Shown here: positions 27,442-35,480 of the stretch, in pieces
Layout of the letters: each line of letters opens with the position of its first letter
Numbering within the stretch: position 1 is the stretch's first letter
NCBI GenBank assembly: GCA_900546225.1
Contig: URBZ01000006.1
Span: 1-61,525, forward strand
Direction: 5' to 3'
Source of the DNA: an uncultured Rickettsiales bacterium
GTDB lineage: Bacteria; Pseudomonadota; Alphaproteobacteria; Rs-D84
DNA length: 61,525 nucleotides
Program-made: the position numbers and the translations under genes
The notes under the pieces: generated by a model
What the model saw: only the letters and a program-made list of their open reading frames with translations
What the model was told of the DNA's origin: nothing
The model's database searches: none

Positions 27442-27873
27442 TTATTCCTCCACCTTTACGCCCATAGAACGGCATTGACCCGCGACGATGTTCATAGCGG
27501 ATTCAATGGTAGAGCAATTCAAGTCCGGCATTTTGCTTTCTGCAATCTGCTTTACCTGTTCTTTCGAGATAGTGCCGACAAAATCGCGACCTGGCTTTTT
27601 CGAGCCGGATTTCAATTTCAACGCTTTCTTGATATAGTACGACACTGGTGGCAATTTCATAATAAATTCGAAACTGCGGTCAGTATAAACAGTGATGATG
27701 CAAGGAATCGGCATACCCGGTTCTTTGTCAGCTGTTTTGTCGTTAAATTGTTTGCAAAATTCTGCGATGTTTACACCAGCAGCACCCAACGCTGGCCCAA
27801 TAGGTGGCGCAGGATTCGCTTGTTTTGCAGGGACGACCAGTTTGACAATCCCTTTCAGTTCTTTTTTTGCCAT
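27442..27873 (-). CDS. rplK: 50S ribosomal protein L11
   Basis: 143 residues. MAKKELKGIVKLVVPAKQANPAPPIGPALGAAGVNI is the standard N-terminus, and the C-terminal rRNA-binding domain ends CRSMGVKVEE. ATG at 27873 follows TGGAGTG; the longer upstream frame is not conserved. Confidence 0.98.
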   Translation of the reverse strand: MAKKELKGIVKLVVPAKQANPAPPIGPALGAAGVNIAEFCKQFNDKTADKEPGMPIPCIITVYTDRSFEFIMKLPPVSYYIKKALKLKSGSKKPGRDFVGTISKEQVKQIAESKMPDLNCSTIESAMNIVAGQCRSMGVKVEE

Positions 27874-27974
27874 TTGTTCACTCCATTTGTTTTGGTTAGT
27901 GCGGCGGTACGATGTGGCGCATCTCCCACCCGAATTTTTAGCGGTCGCCCGCAAAAATCCAAAAACTTTTTTCT

Positions 27975-28160
27975 TTAACGGTTGCGCACCTTTAATGTCG
28001 TTGCAACCAATGCATCAACCCATTCCCGACGTTCACGCGCAATATGCTCAAACAATTCTATGCACCGCGGGTCTTCTCTCATTCTGTCCAGACCACGCTT
28101 GACGTCTTCATGCGTGAAAACAATCTTTCTTTTTCCTGTCACTGGGTCAAATACTATCAT
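27975..28160 (-). CDS. Small hypothetical protein (61 aa) between nusG and rplK
   Basis: It starts 13 bases after the nusG stop, on the same strand, and about 100 bases before rplK. nusG-rplK is normally contiguous, so an extra gene here is unusual. The sequence is highly charged (KRKIVFTHEDVKRGLDRMREDP, then IARERREWVDALVATTLKVRNR), soluble, with no known motif that I recognise. A weak ribosome site (AAGGGAATTTGACAG region) precedes the ATG. It may be an RNA-binding or regulatory protein; that is only suggested by charge and location. Confidence 0.6.
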   Translation of the reverse strand: MIVFDPVTGKRKIVFTHEDVKRGLDRMREDPRCIELFEHIARERREWVDALVATTLKVRNR

Positions 28161-28173
28161 CTGTCAAATTCCC

Positions 28174-28707
28174 TTAGACACGTTCGACTTCGTTAAAGTT
28201 CAATTCAACGCTGGTTTCACGACCAAATACCAAAATCGTCGCGGTCATTTTTTGTTTCAGATTATCAACCTCGGCCACGATGCCATTGAAACCATTGAAT
28301 GGCCCATCGATAACATGCACTTCTTGGCCAACCTCGTATTCAACATCTTCGACAGAAACCGCCCCTTCTTCGACCTGTTTTTGCAGACGACGTGCTTCTT
28401 CTTCGCTGACGGCGATTGGTTTATTTTTCGCACCCAAGAACATAACAACCTGGGGCATCAATTTCACCAAGGAAAACGTTTCATTGTTCAAAACCATCTG
28501 AACAACAATATACCCTGGGAAAAATTTCTTTTCGGATTTGACACGCTTGCCGCCTTTGATTTCCGTAACCTCACGCGTTGGCACCAAAATCTCGCCAAAC
28601 AACGCATTCAAGCGACGCTTGTCAATCTGTTCACGCAGGCCGCGGGCAACCTTGTCTTCACAGCCAGTATGAACGTTTACAACAAACCATTGCATTTTTT
28701 CTTCCAT
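28174..28707 (-). CDS. nusG: Transcription termination/antitermination factor NusG
   Basis: 177 residues. NGN domain from MQWFVVNVHTGCEDKVARGL with KKFFPGYIVVQM; KOW domain with VHVIDGPFNGFNGIVAEVD and ETSVELNFNEVERV. ATG at 28707 has AAGGGGA upstream. It binds RNA polymerase and couples it to Rho or the ribosome. It follows secE by 26 bases. Confidence 0.97.
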   Translation of the reverse strand: MEEKMQWFVVNVHTGCEDKVARGLREQIDKRRLNALFGEILVPTREVTEIKGGKRVKSEKKFFPGYIVVQMVLNNETFSLVKLMPQVVMFLGAKNKPIAVSEEEARRLQKQVEEGAVSVEDVEYEVGQEVHVIDGPFNGFNGIVAEVDNLKQKMTATILVFGRETSVELNFNEVERV

Positions 28708-28732
28708 GATGCATTCCCCTTGCCCGTTTGTA

Positions 28733-28915
28733 TTACTTGAAAATCCAGCCCACGATGACATTCAACGCGCCGTCCACCAAAAAGAAGAACAGTGCCGCCA
28801 ACGCAGAAAATGTCAAAATCATGATAGTTGCACGAATAACAGTATCGCGTGATGGCCATACAATCTTGAACCATTCACTGCGAACCGATTTAATATAATC
28901 AATAATTTTTTTCAT
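28733..28915 (-). CDS. secE: Preprotein translocase subunit SecE
   Basis: 60 residues, single-spanning form. SVRSEWFKIVWPSRDTVIRAT is the conserved amphipathic helix, followed by one transmembrane segment (IMILTFSALAALFFFLVDGAL). ATG at 28915. The gene order tRNA-Trp-secE-nusG is common in bacteria. Confidence 0.96.
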   Translation of the reverse strand: MKKIIDYIKSVRSEWFKIVWPSRDTVIRATIMILTFSALAALFFFLVDGALNVIVGWIFK

Positions 28916-28955
28916 AAATCGCCCACTATATTTGACCATCAAACCCCAGAAATCC

Positions 28956-28994
28956 GCCATGTTTTAGGGAATTTCTGGCAGGGGCAAAAGGAAT
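28956..28994. repeat. Copy of the tRNA-Trp 3' end (downstream copy)
   Basis: A 39-bp direct repeat of 29137-29175 with one mismatch. The master copy includes the last 19 nt of tRNA-Trp (with CCA) plus 20 nt of downstream flank. The spacer between the copies is 142 bp and, read on the minus strand, gives an open frame continuing from the tRNA but no recognisable protein. Confidence 0.85.
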
Positions 28995-29156
28995 GTTCGG
29001 ACTGACGCCTCACCACTCGTACGGATTTCGCCGCACTGCGCTTGCAAAATCCAACTCGTAAGCGAACACCATTTTACCCATTCGGGTTCGCTCCCTTTCA
29101 CCACCACTAAACCCAAATTCCCAAAAACATGGACAGGCCATGTTTTGGGGAATTTC

Positions 29157-29230
29157 TGGCAGGGGCAAAAGGAATCGAACCCTTATCCGCGGTTTTGGAG
29201 ACCGATATTCTACCGTTGAACTATGCCCCT
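29157..29230 (-). tRNA. trnW: tRNA-Trp (CCA)
   Basis: 74 nt with encoded CCA. The acceptor AGGGGCA pairs with TGCCCCT, the anticodon loop CTCCAAA carries CCA, and the T arm is GGGTTCGATTCC. It is located upstream of secE in the same orientation. Confidence 0.95.
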
Positions 29231-29411
29231 GTTTTGGTCGCAATCGCACCTGACTTTTACGCCCCGCGAACCCCGACAGTCGACGCCAGAGTAGCACACC
29301 TGTACGAAAAAGCAAGTGGAAAAACTGAAATATTATATGTTTTTAATCGCGTTGGCGCAAGTAAAATCTGAAAAACCATACATATAAAATATGATTTTTC
29401 GTAATTTTCGC

Positions 29412-29441
29412 TTGCACCGCGTACCATTTTTTGTCTACAAT
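29412..29441 (+). promoter_or_regulatory. Promoter of the VirB8-9-10 operon
   Basis: TTGCAC (29412-29417), an 18-bp spacer and TACAAT (29436-29441), with a predicted start near 29448 just upstream of the GGGAGAGGA ribosome site. Confidence 0.7.
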
Positions 29442-29467
29442 CGACCATATACAGGGAGAGGATTTAC

Positions 29468-30151
29468 TTGCAAGACCGCATAGAACCGCCAATTTTGCTG
29501 TCCAGATTGATGACGTTTGTGTTCGCCGGCGCGATTGTCGTGCTGGGGGTGCTGGGCATTACCCTGTACAAAATGTTTCCGTTAAATCGTCCTCAGGTGT
29601 TCTTTTTGATGACCCAGCCGCGTGAAAATCTGGAAATCACGCTGTCTGAATTACCACCGACCGACGATAATTTCAAATGGTACACGCGCGCGTTTATTCG
29701 CGAATATATCAAGGCACGCAATGAAATCGTGCCCGATGGGCGCGTAATGCTGCGCAAATGGAATAATACCGAAGATGGCGTCGTGCACACTTGGTCAACA
29801 CCGGCGGTATATGCCGCATTTACCCAGACCAACATGTGGACGGCATTGATGAACAACACGCCGGACTTTGAATTTAGTTGCAGTGTGGAATTTGAAAACG
29901 GTGCGGTTCAGCCCAGAACATCGGACTATAAAACATGGGCTGTAAATTTTAAGTATTTCTGTGAAGATAGTGGTGGACAGACCGATAAAAAAGATTATAC
30001 AATCATAGTAAAATTAGAAATGGACGATAATGCGACATTAAAATGGTCGGATCGTCTGGACAACCCGTTGGGGATTCGCGTTGCCGAATACACCGTTGAA
30101 TCCGGTAATGGCGAACCGCTGAATACGGGCTATCTGGCCAGCGGGAATTAA
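29468..30151 (+). CDS. virB8: VirB8/DotI-like inner-membrane component of a type IV secretion core
   Basis: A 227-residue bitopic protein. A single transmembrane segment lies near residues 9-35 (LMTFVFAGAIVVLGVLGITLY), followed by a periplasmic domain. The segment FKWYTRAFIREYIKARNEIV resembles the first helix of VirB8 domains. The start is TTG at 29468 after GGGAGAGGA; no ATG is suitable. VirB8 or DotI links the inner-membrane platform to the core complex. The assignment leans strongly on the two genes that follow, since VirB8 sequences diverge fast. It is first in a three-gene operon. Confidence 0.7.
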   Translation: MQDRIEPPILLSRLMTFVFAGAIVVLGVLGITLYKMFPLNRPQVFFLMTQPRENLEITLSELPPTDDNFKWYTRAFIREYIKARNEIVPDGRVMLRKWNNTEDGVVHTWSTPAVYAAFTQTNMWTALMNNTPDFEFSCSVEFENGAVQPRTSDYKTWAVNFKYFCEDSGGQTDKKDYTIIVKLEMDDNATLKWSDRLDNPLGIRVAEYTVESGNGEPLNTGYLASGN

Positions 30152-30178
30152 ACACCGCGCCACAGAAAGGTAAGGAAC

Positions 30179-31726
30179 ATGGGCATGAGTTTTAGAACTG
30201 CGATTAAATTAAACATTTCTGTTTTCTGCGTTATGGCATTGTGTGCATCTGCGCATGGGGTGGCCACCGGTATCAATTACGGTGTCCAAGATGCGTGGGA
30301 CAACCCAACCGCAAATATGGCCGCAGGCAGTATTAAACCAGGGTACGCACAACTGTCATGGGAATCAGGCAGTGTATTGCCGATCAAGTTGCGCAACGGT
30401 ATGGTGACGATGGTGTCCCTGCCAAATGGCGAACAAATTGCCGATGCCGTTATTGGTAATCAGGGCCTGTTCACTATCGAGGCCAATCAGGGCGACCGCA
30501 CAATGGTCATCAGCCCAACCGCCAGCAATCAGGGTTCGGACACTAATTTGATTGTGACTGGCAAATCGGGAAACAAGTATATTTTCTATCTGCGCAGTGA
30601 ACCATCAAATTCCAGCGAGATTACGTATTCACAGGTTGACGTTGTTCTGGACGGCAATGCGACATTGCCAAACGCAACCGCGGCGACCACAACAACGGGT
30701 GGTGCATCGTCAATTTTCAAAAAGGCCGCCCCCGCCAGCAGTACAGTTGGCGTTGATGGCGAAGATTACGGTTGGATTAAATCTATGAAGATTGACCCAT
30801 CGGAATTTCGTTTTGATTTGGACATCTTTGTTCCAAACCCTGATGATTATGTAATTGCACCAGAACGCGTATGGCGTGATCGTATATTCACGTACATTGA
30901 CTTTGGTGACAAGGTTATTGCGATGACCCAGCGTCCGGTTGTGTCATTGTTGGTTGAGGGTGGCGAATCCCCTGTCAGTTTCCGCACCGATGGCGAAGAT
31001 GGCCGTCTGTTGATTGTAGAGGCCGTTGGCGACATGGTATTGCGCAGTGGGCAACGTATCGTTTGCATTAAAAAGCGTGAAAAGCCATTCTTGATTGCCG
31101 ACACGGCGTCGGTCATGGCATTGGCAGAGGCGAACGTTGCCCAGTCCATGATGTCTGGCCAATCGTTGAACACCATTGCATACACGATGGATCAAAACGC
31201 AATCAATGCGGCGGGGTTGAACTATACCGGTTCACCAACGTATGTATCGAACACTAATTCGGTGGCGACGTCTGGTTATTATATGCCGGCGGGCACGGTT
31301 ACGACAAACGTTACAATGCCGGTTGTGTCATCGGGCACAGCGGGCGTAACAATGATGCCGACCGAACGGTTGACCGCGGGTTCGTACCTGCCCCAGACGA
31401 ATATCCCACTTATTACCAGTAACCAATCGGGTGTTGCGGTCGAACTGAAATCCGATACATCGGTCAAGGCGTTGGACGATTACTGGACAGGTTTGTTGGC
31501 GAAATTCAGCGGTGACGATGGTGTTGGTTTATTGACCCCATACAAGGACAAGGTATTCTTTGCGGTTGATGAACAAGGTGTTGGCGATTTGGGTTCAACA
31601 TCGCATACGGCGCGTCTGTATCGTCTGCGCATTGGGCCAATGTCTGATATAGAGACGGCGCAAAAATTATGCGACCAGTTGCTGAAATTCAGCGGGGCCA
31701 GTTGCAACGTTGTTCGTATTCAATAA
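30179..31726 (+). CDS. virB9: VirB9/DotH-like core component with C-terminal SPOR domain
   Basis: 515 residues with a signal peptide ending AHG. The N-terminal VirB9/DotH-type domain includes SWESGSVLPIKLRNGMVT, NLIVTGKSGNKYIFYLRS, then a Thr/Ala linker. The VirB9-like C-domain follows: IAPERVWRDRIFTYIDFGDKV, RPVVSLLVEGGESPVSFR and MVLRSGQRIVCIKKR. A low-complexity Thr/Val/Asn segment (about residues 335-420) follows. The last 40 residues (ARLYRLRIGPMSDIETAQ, then LCDQLLKFSGASCNVVRIQ) look like a SPOR peptidoglycan-binding domain. A VirB9 with SPOR is unusual. The ribosome site AAAGGTAAGGA precedes the ATG at 30179. Confidence 0.78.
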   Translation: MGMSFRTAIKLNISVFCVMALCASAHGVATGINYGVQDAWDNPTANMAAGSIKPGYAQLSWESGSVLPIKLRNGMVTMVSLPNGEQIADAVIGNQGLFTIEANQGDRTMVISPTASNQGSDTNLIVTGKSGNKYIFYLRSEPSNSSEITYSQVDVVLDGNATLPNATAATTTTGGASSIFKKAAPASSTVGVDGEDYGWIKSMKIDPSEFRFDLDIFVPNPDDYVIAPERVWRDRIFTYIDFGDKVIAMTQRPVVSLLVEGGESPVSFRTDGEDGRLLIVEAVGDMVLRSGQRIVCIKKREKPFLIADTASVMALAEANVAQSMMSGQSLNTIAYTMDQNAINAAGLNYTGSPTYVSNTNSVATSGYYMPAGTVTTNVTMPVVSSGTAGVTMMPTERLTAGSYLPQTNIPLITSNQSGVAVELKSDTSVKALDDYWTGLLAKFSGDDGVGLLTPYKDKVFFAVDEQGVGDLGSTSHTARLYRLRIGPMSDIETAQKLCDQLLKFSGASCNVVRIQ

Positions 31727-31750
31727 TCATGTCAATGATGGCGGTATAAT

Positions 31751-34189
31751 ATGAGTGGTATCAAACAACAAATTTCACAAATGCGCAAATCTACGCCAAA
31801 GTCGGTTCAGTGGTTGTTGCTGGGGGTGGCGTTTGTTGTTGTGCTGATTTTAATGACCATGCTGATTGGTGGGCGTGGCAAATCCAGCGATATACAGGCG
31901 GAAGACACACCAATCAATCTGATTATTACACCGACCACAGAATCCATCAACTGGGCCAATACCAAGGTTGGTGAAAAGCAAAAGACAACGTTAAAGGTTT
32001 CGGCCACCGCGCCCGTTAAAATCATGGACGTGCGTCGCCACAAAGACATTGCAGGATTTACATCAACCGATACTTGTCGTGGTATGGGTTATATTGATGC
32101 CCAGATTCCATGTACATTGGTGTTGGAATATGTGCCGACAACCGCAATGGACGCGGAAACAACATCGCTGTTTATTGATTGGCGTGGTGCAACGCAACCT
32201 GATGGTATGAAAAAAACGGACAAGATTGTTTTGGTTATGGGCGCAACCGCACCAGCACCGGTGGCGAAGCCCGAACCGGTAAAGGTTGTCGAAACAAAAC
32301 CAGAACCAGAGCCAGAAATTGAACCCGTTAAACCGGTTCAGGTTGAAATCAAAAAAGATATTGAGACAATCGCACCATCTGACCCATTCGCAGATGCGCA
32401 GCCCGACCCAACGCCCAGCGTTATATGTTCTGAATTTGCGTTTCCGGGGTATGATTCAACCGGCAACCAGATTGGCTGGATTCGTCCAGAACGTGGTGCT
32501 TATTATTTTCACCCATTTTCCGATAAAAAATGCAATAACCCGACGGGTATCTATAACCCTGACAGCGGTCTGATTACCGACATCAAAAACAACGGTAAAA
32601 AGATTGGTACAGATGCCGAACACATCGGTTATACAACGATTTCGGGGGGAAATATGCCCCAGTTGTCGAATCCAGTAAAAAAGGTTGCAAATCGCGCGTA
32701 CCAGTTGTCCACCGAAGAACTGATTTCATCTGATGCATCGACCGCGATGCCTGCGCCCGATTATGCCGATGCAGATGCAATTCACGATGCATTTCGTGGC
32801 GGGATTTCGTTGAAAGAAAAACAGGACGATGTCATTGTTGGAACAAGTGGTCAGGACGCCATATTCTCGTCCGATCCGTTTGACCGCACGTTTGTATTGC
32901 GCCAGTATAAACCAATTCCAGCCACAATCGTGTCAGAGGTTCGCGCCGATCCAGAATTGTATAATGGCGAAGAAAAAGGTCTGCCGGTGCGCGCGACGGT
33001 TGATCGTAATGTTTATTCTGATGATGGACGCACGGTTATTATTCCAACGGGAACATTGCTGTTGGGGTATGTGACGGGCGATATTCCGGGGCCATATAAA
33101 ACCGTTGGCCGTATGGACATTCGCTGGTATCAATTTGTGTTACCAAACGGTGTTGAATTTAATTTCAATGGCAACGATACCAGTCCGTTTTCGGGTGATT
33201 CACAGGGCCGCGTTGGTGTCCCAGGGTACGGCAGCACCGATTATATCGAACAGATGGTTATGCCATTGCTGACGGCGGTTGTACCGGCGGCGGTAAATAT
33301 GATTGCGCCAATCACCGATAAATTTGTGAACCAGATTGATTTGGACAATAACACGGTTGTGCAATCGGGAACAGTGCGTTCGTCTGAATTGGCCAAGAAT
33401 GAAATTATCACCGCTTGGAATCAAGTCGCGCAAAAGTTTATTGTCGACATGATGGACAATACCGTACCACCATTTTCCATTGCGGCGGGCACACGCATTA
33501 CCGTATTTCCACCAACCGATTTGGTGCTGACATGCGGCAGCGACGCCAGCAAGAAATGTTCTGTACAAGCGGTTATGGGCGAAACAGGACTGACCGACAA
33601 AAATCAAAGAATGTATGCGAATGCGGCATCACGTAACCAGCGCGCGAATTGGCAACACAAAGGCAAGGCCGATTATACCGATGGTTCATGGATTGGTCAG
33701 GTACGCTCGTTTAATTTGCAGGATAATTATTGTGCCAAAGATGAAACCACAGGACTGTGGGACATTGCTAAAGACAAAGACACTACAACAAGTTTGTATG
33801 AGTCGGGCTATGATTATCGTACCGTTGCGGCATATTGCAAATCGCTGAATTATCAGGCCATCAATAATGCAAAGCAAGATGCACTGTACAACAATCAAAA
33901 GGACGGGGAAAATAACAAGAACAGTATTGCCAGCACGGGTGGTATCGGCAGCAAGACATACAATGAAAATGTTTTGGGACTGAAATATAATGCCGATGGT
34001 TCGATTCAAAATCCGTTCCAAACGGTCAAGAAAGAAGAAGAACAGGCAACCGCCGTCATCACATGCGAAGATGGCACAAACCCAGATGCGAATGGTTGCT
34101 GTACGGGCGAAGTATTTACCGATATGGGTGACCAAGGGTTTAATTGCTGTCCATCATCGGGTGGCGATTGTTTCCCGCCAATCTTGTAA
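31751..34189 (+). CDS. virB10: VirB10/DotG/TrbI-like core component with Cys-rich C-terminal tail
   Basis: 812 residues. N-terminal cytoplasmic stub, a transmembrane segment near residues 21-43 (WLLLGVAFVVVLILMTMLIGG), a periplasmic segment of about 120 residues, a Pro/Glu-rich linker (PEPVKVVETKPEPEPEIEP), and a C-terminal VirB10/TrbI domain. That domain has LPVRATVDRNVYSDDGRTVI, IPTGTLLLGYVTG, YQFVLPNGVEFNF and SIAAGTRITVFPPTDLVL. After the domain come about 210 extra residues ending in a Cys-rich tail (CEDGTNPDANGCCTGEVF, FNCCPSSGGDCFPP). This would form the channel spanning both membranes. No ATPase (VirB4/B11) or coupling protein gene lies in the window, so the rest of the system must be elsewhere. 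Confidence 0.82.
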   Translation: MSGIKQQISQMRKSTPKSVQWLLLGVAFVVVLILMTMLIGGRGKSSDIQAEDTPINLIITPTTESINWANTKVGEKQKTTLKVSATAPVKIMDVRRHKDIAGFTSTDTCRGMGYIDAQIPCTLVLEYVPTTAMDAETTSLFIDWRGATQPDGMKKTDKIVLVMGATAPAPVAKPEPVKVVETKPEPEPEIEPVKPVQVEIKKDIETIAPSDPFADAQPDPTPSVICSEFAFPGYDSTGNQIGWIRPERGAYYFHPFSDKKCNNPTGIYNPDSGLITDIKNNGKKIGTDAEHIGYTTISGGNMPQLSNPVKKVANRAYQLSTEELISSDASTAMPAPDYADADAIHDAFRGGISLKEKQDDVIVGTSGQDAIFSSDPFDRTFVLRQYKPIPATIVSEVRADPELYNGEEKGLPVRATVDRNVYSDDGRTVIIPTGTLLLGYVTGDIPGPYKTVGRMDIRWYQFVLPNGVEFNFNGNDTSPFSGDSQGRVGVPGYGSTDYIEQMVMPLLTAVVPAAVNMIAPITDKFVNQIDLDNNTVVQSGTVRSSELAKNEIITAWNQVAQKFIVDMMDNTVPPFSIAAGTRITVFPPTDLVLTCGSDASKKCSVQAVMGETGLTDKNQRMYANAASRNQRANWQHKGKADYTDGSWIGQVRSFNLQDNYCAKDETTGLWDIAKDKDTTTSLYESGYDYRTVAAYCKSLNYQAINNAKQDALYNNQKDGENNKNSIASTGGIGSKTYNENVLGLKYNADGSIQNPFQTVKKEEEQATAVITCEDGTNPDANGCCTGEVFTDMGDQGFNCCPSSGGDCFPPIL

Positions 34190-34218
34190 TAAAATCCCGC
34201 CGAATGGCGGGTTTATTT
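34190..34218 (+). terminator. Terminator of the VirB8-9-10 operon
   Basis: CCCGCC (34196-34201) pairs with GGCGGG (34206-34211), followed by a T-rich tract. Confidence 0.85.
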
Positions 34219-34269
34219 TTATATCACGGGGGTTGAATATGAAGACACAATAAACTATATAGCAACGCA

Positions 34270-34302
34270 TAAAAAACGCGCACGAGTAATGCGCGTTTTT
34301 TT
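34270..34302 (+). terminator. Second terminator-like hairpin
   Basis: ACGCGC (34276-34281) pairs with GCGCGT (34290-34295) and is followed by T7, with A6 in front, so it may be bidirectional. No gene of convincing length separates it from the first terminator; only a 4-codon frame (34238-34252) is seen. The following stretch to 34478 is AT-rich and holds nothing I can name. Confidence 0.7.
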
Positions 34303-34478
34303 AGTGCATTTTTTCGATTCGCATACAACAGGAAAAAATTCCGCAACGAATCAGAAAACCGAATCAATGTTCAACCGTTGGTTGTAATATTTCACCACTT
34401 TCATTTATTCGGTTATATATCAAATCACATGAACGCGCGTGCGTTCGGGGGAAAACAAAAAACAAAGGGAGAAAACAA

Positions 34479-34835
34479 ATGACAGCACAACAACATACGC
34501 AATACGAATATGCACCTGAAAAATTTCACAGTGCAGAACAAATGTGGTTTTGGTTTTTGTATTCTAAATCCGTACAGAATGGGTTTATGCATGGCGCATC
34601 GCATGCAACGCGTCGTTGCGCTGAATTGCTGGACGTGGAAACATTGATAACAAAACTGTATTTGTCTGGGAAACTGAGTGCAGAACAACTGAACGTGATG
34701 AAAGAATTTGGCGATCGCCGTCGCGCGCCACATCAATATATCTGGGCGGAAAATCGCGCGGCCGACCTGTGGCGGCGTGCGATGGAAACACTGGACGCGG
34801 CGGCATTTGCACGCGGGTGGATTGTACATGAATAA
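34479..34835 (+). CDS. Conserved-looking hypothetical protein, 118 aa
   Basis: Start ATG after AAAGGGAG. The protein is soluble and rich in aromatic and charged residues: FHSAEQMWFWFLYSKSV near residue 20 and a C-terminal RAADLWRRAMETLDAAAFARGW. LSGKLSAEQLNVMKEFGDRRRAP in the middle resembles a helical DNA- or protein-binding segment. It resembles alphaproteobacterial uncharacterised proteins in pattern, but I cannot name a family. The next gene starts just behind with the same kind of ribosome site, so the two probably form a unit. Confidence 0.7.
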   Translation: MTAQQHTQYEYAPEKFHSAEQMWFWFLYSKSVQNGFMHGASHATRRCAELLDVETLITKLYLSGKLSAEQLNVMKEFGDRRRAPHQYIWAENRAADLWRRAMETLDAAAFARGWIVHE

Positions 34836-34863
34836 TCGTTCTTTATTCGGGGGGAAAACACAA

Positions 34864-35226
34864 ATGATAATAGTTGCATTTTGTACCAGAACATCAAAAT
34901 TATTGCCACGTATTGTTTGTCGCCATTTCAAACACTGTGCGCCGATTGTGCCATCGGGCGATGCAGGAAAAACAATGGTCATGTATCAATTTGTGCACCG
35001 AAATAAAATTGTTCCAATACCGATAACGGCACGCGGGCTGCGCACGCTGCGGGCGCATGGTTGGGCGGTGGTATGCGTGGCGGGCGCAACGCCCCCGCCC
35101 GATTTAGTGCGCGCCAATGCCCCCACATGTGTTGCATTTACCAAGCGCGCATGTGGCATGCGCCGTGCGCGGATTCAAACACCAGATGCATTGTATAAAT
35201 ATCTGAGGCGATTAAACGTTGTTTAA
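34864..35226 (+). CDS. Hypothetical protein, 120 aa, partner of the preceding gene
   Basis: Start ATG at 34864 after GGGGGGAAAACACAA, mirroring the preceding gene's site; an ATG at 34828 overlapping the upstream stop is an alternative. Sequence begins MIIVAFCTRTSKLLPRIVCRH, then HCAPIVPSGDAGKTMVMYQFVHRNKIVPIPI and RGLRTLRAHGWAVVCVAG. The presence of a Cys, His-rich early segment and HCAPI suggests a possible NlpC/papain-like or related small fold, but no full catalytic triad is demonstrable. Function unknown. It ends at a repeat block. Confidence 0.65.
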   Translation: MIIVAFCTRTSKLLPRIVCRHFKHCAPIVPSGDAGKTMVMYQFVHRNKIVPIPITARGLRTLRAHGWAVVCVAGATPPPDLVRANAPTCVAFTKRACGMRRARIQTPDALYKYLRRLNVV

Positions 35227-35256
35227 TTTGTGCGCCATTCGGCGCGACTCTAATTC

Positions 35257-35389
35257 ACTGGATTGCCACGCTACGCTCGCAATGAAACCGAGCAGTATGC
35301 GAAGGTTGCGGCAAGGACGTTAGTCCGCAGGCGACACACGTGCTAGAATTTTTGTCATTGCGAGGAATGAAATGACGAAGCAATCCAGT
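35257..35389. mobile_element. MITE-like inverted-repeat element, copy b
   Basis: A 133-bp second copy of the element at 13615-13738. Ends ACTGGATTG and CAATCCAGT are identical; the inner right part (GTCATTGCGAGGAATGAAAT and on) is identical; the central part differs in length and sequence. It is flanked by GCGCC-hairpin modules (TGCGCCATTCGGCGC) on both sides. Confidence 0.6.
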
Positions 35390-35455
35390 AAATAAAAAAG
35401 TGCGCCATTCGGCGCACTTCATTGCTCTCTACACTCTGCTCTTTGCTCTCTAAAT
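35390..35455. repeat. GCGCC hairpin plus inverted heptamer array
   Basis: GTGCGCCATTCGGCGCAC hairpin (about 35400-35417), then four heptamers GCTCTCT/ACACTCT/GCTCTTT/GCTCTCT (35424-35451). This is the reverse complement of the module at 4107-4150. Confidence 0.75.
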
Positions 35456-35480
35456 AAAAATGCCCCGATGGGGCATTTTT
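35456..35480 (-). terminator. Terminator of lspA-yidC
   Basis: TGCCCC pairs with GGGGCA around a GAT loop (about 35461-35475), with A5 on the left and T5 on the right, at the yidC stop. Confidence 0.85.

Noticed and set aside
29075..29106. A second tRNA 3' end (GGGTTCGCTCCC then CACCACCA) in the tRNA-Trp spacer
   Set aside because: No 5' acceptor partner or anticodon arm could be found upstream at the right distance.
29010..29315. A 101-aa leftward frame that spans tRNA-Trp
   Set aside because: It reads through a complete tRNA and its 3'-end copy; tRNA function explains the sequence.
35257..35389. Possible CRISPR-like repeat because of repeated intergenic units
   Set aside because: No regular spacer-repeat array and no cas genes; units are an inverted-repeat element and short-period arrays.
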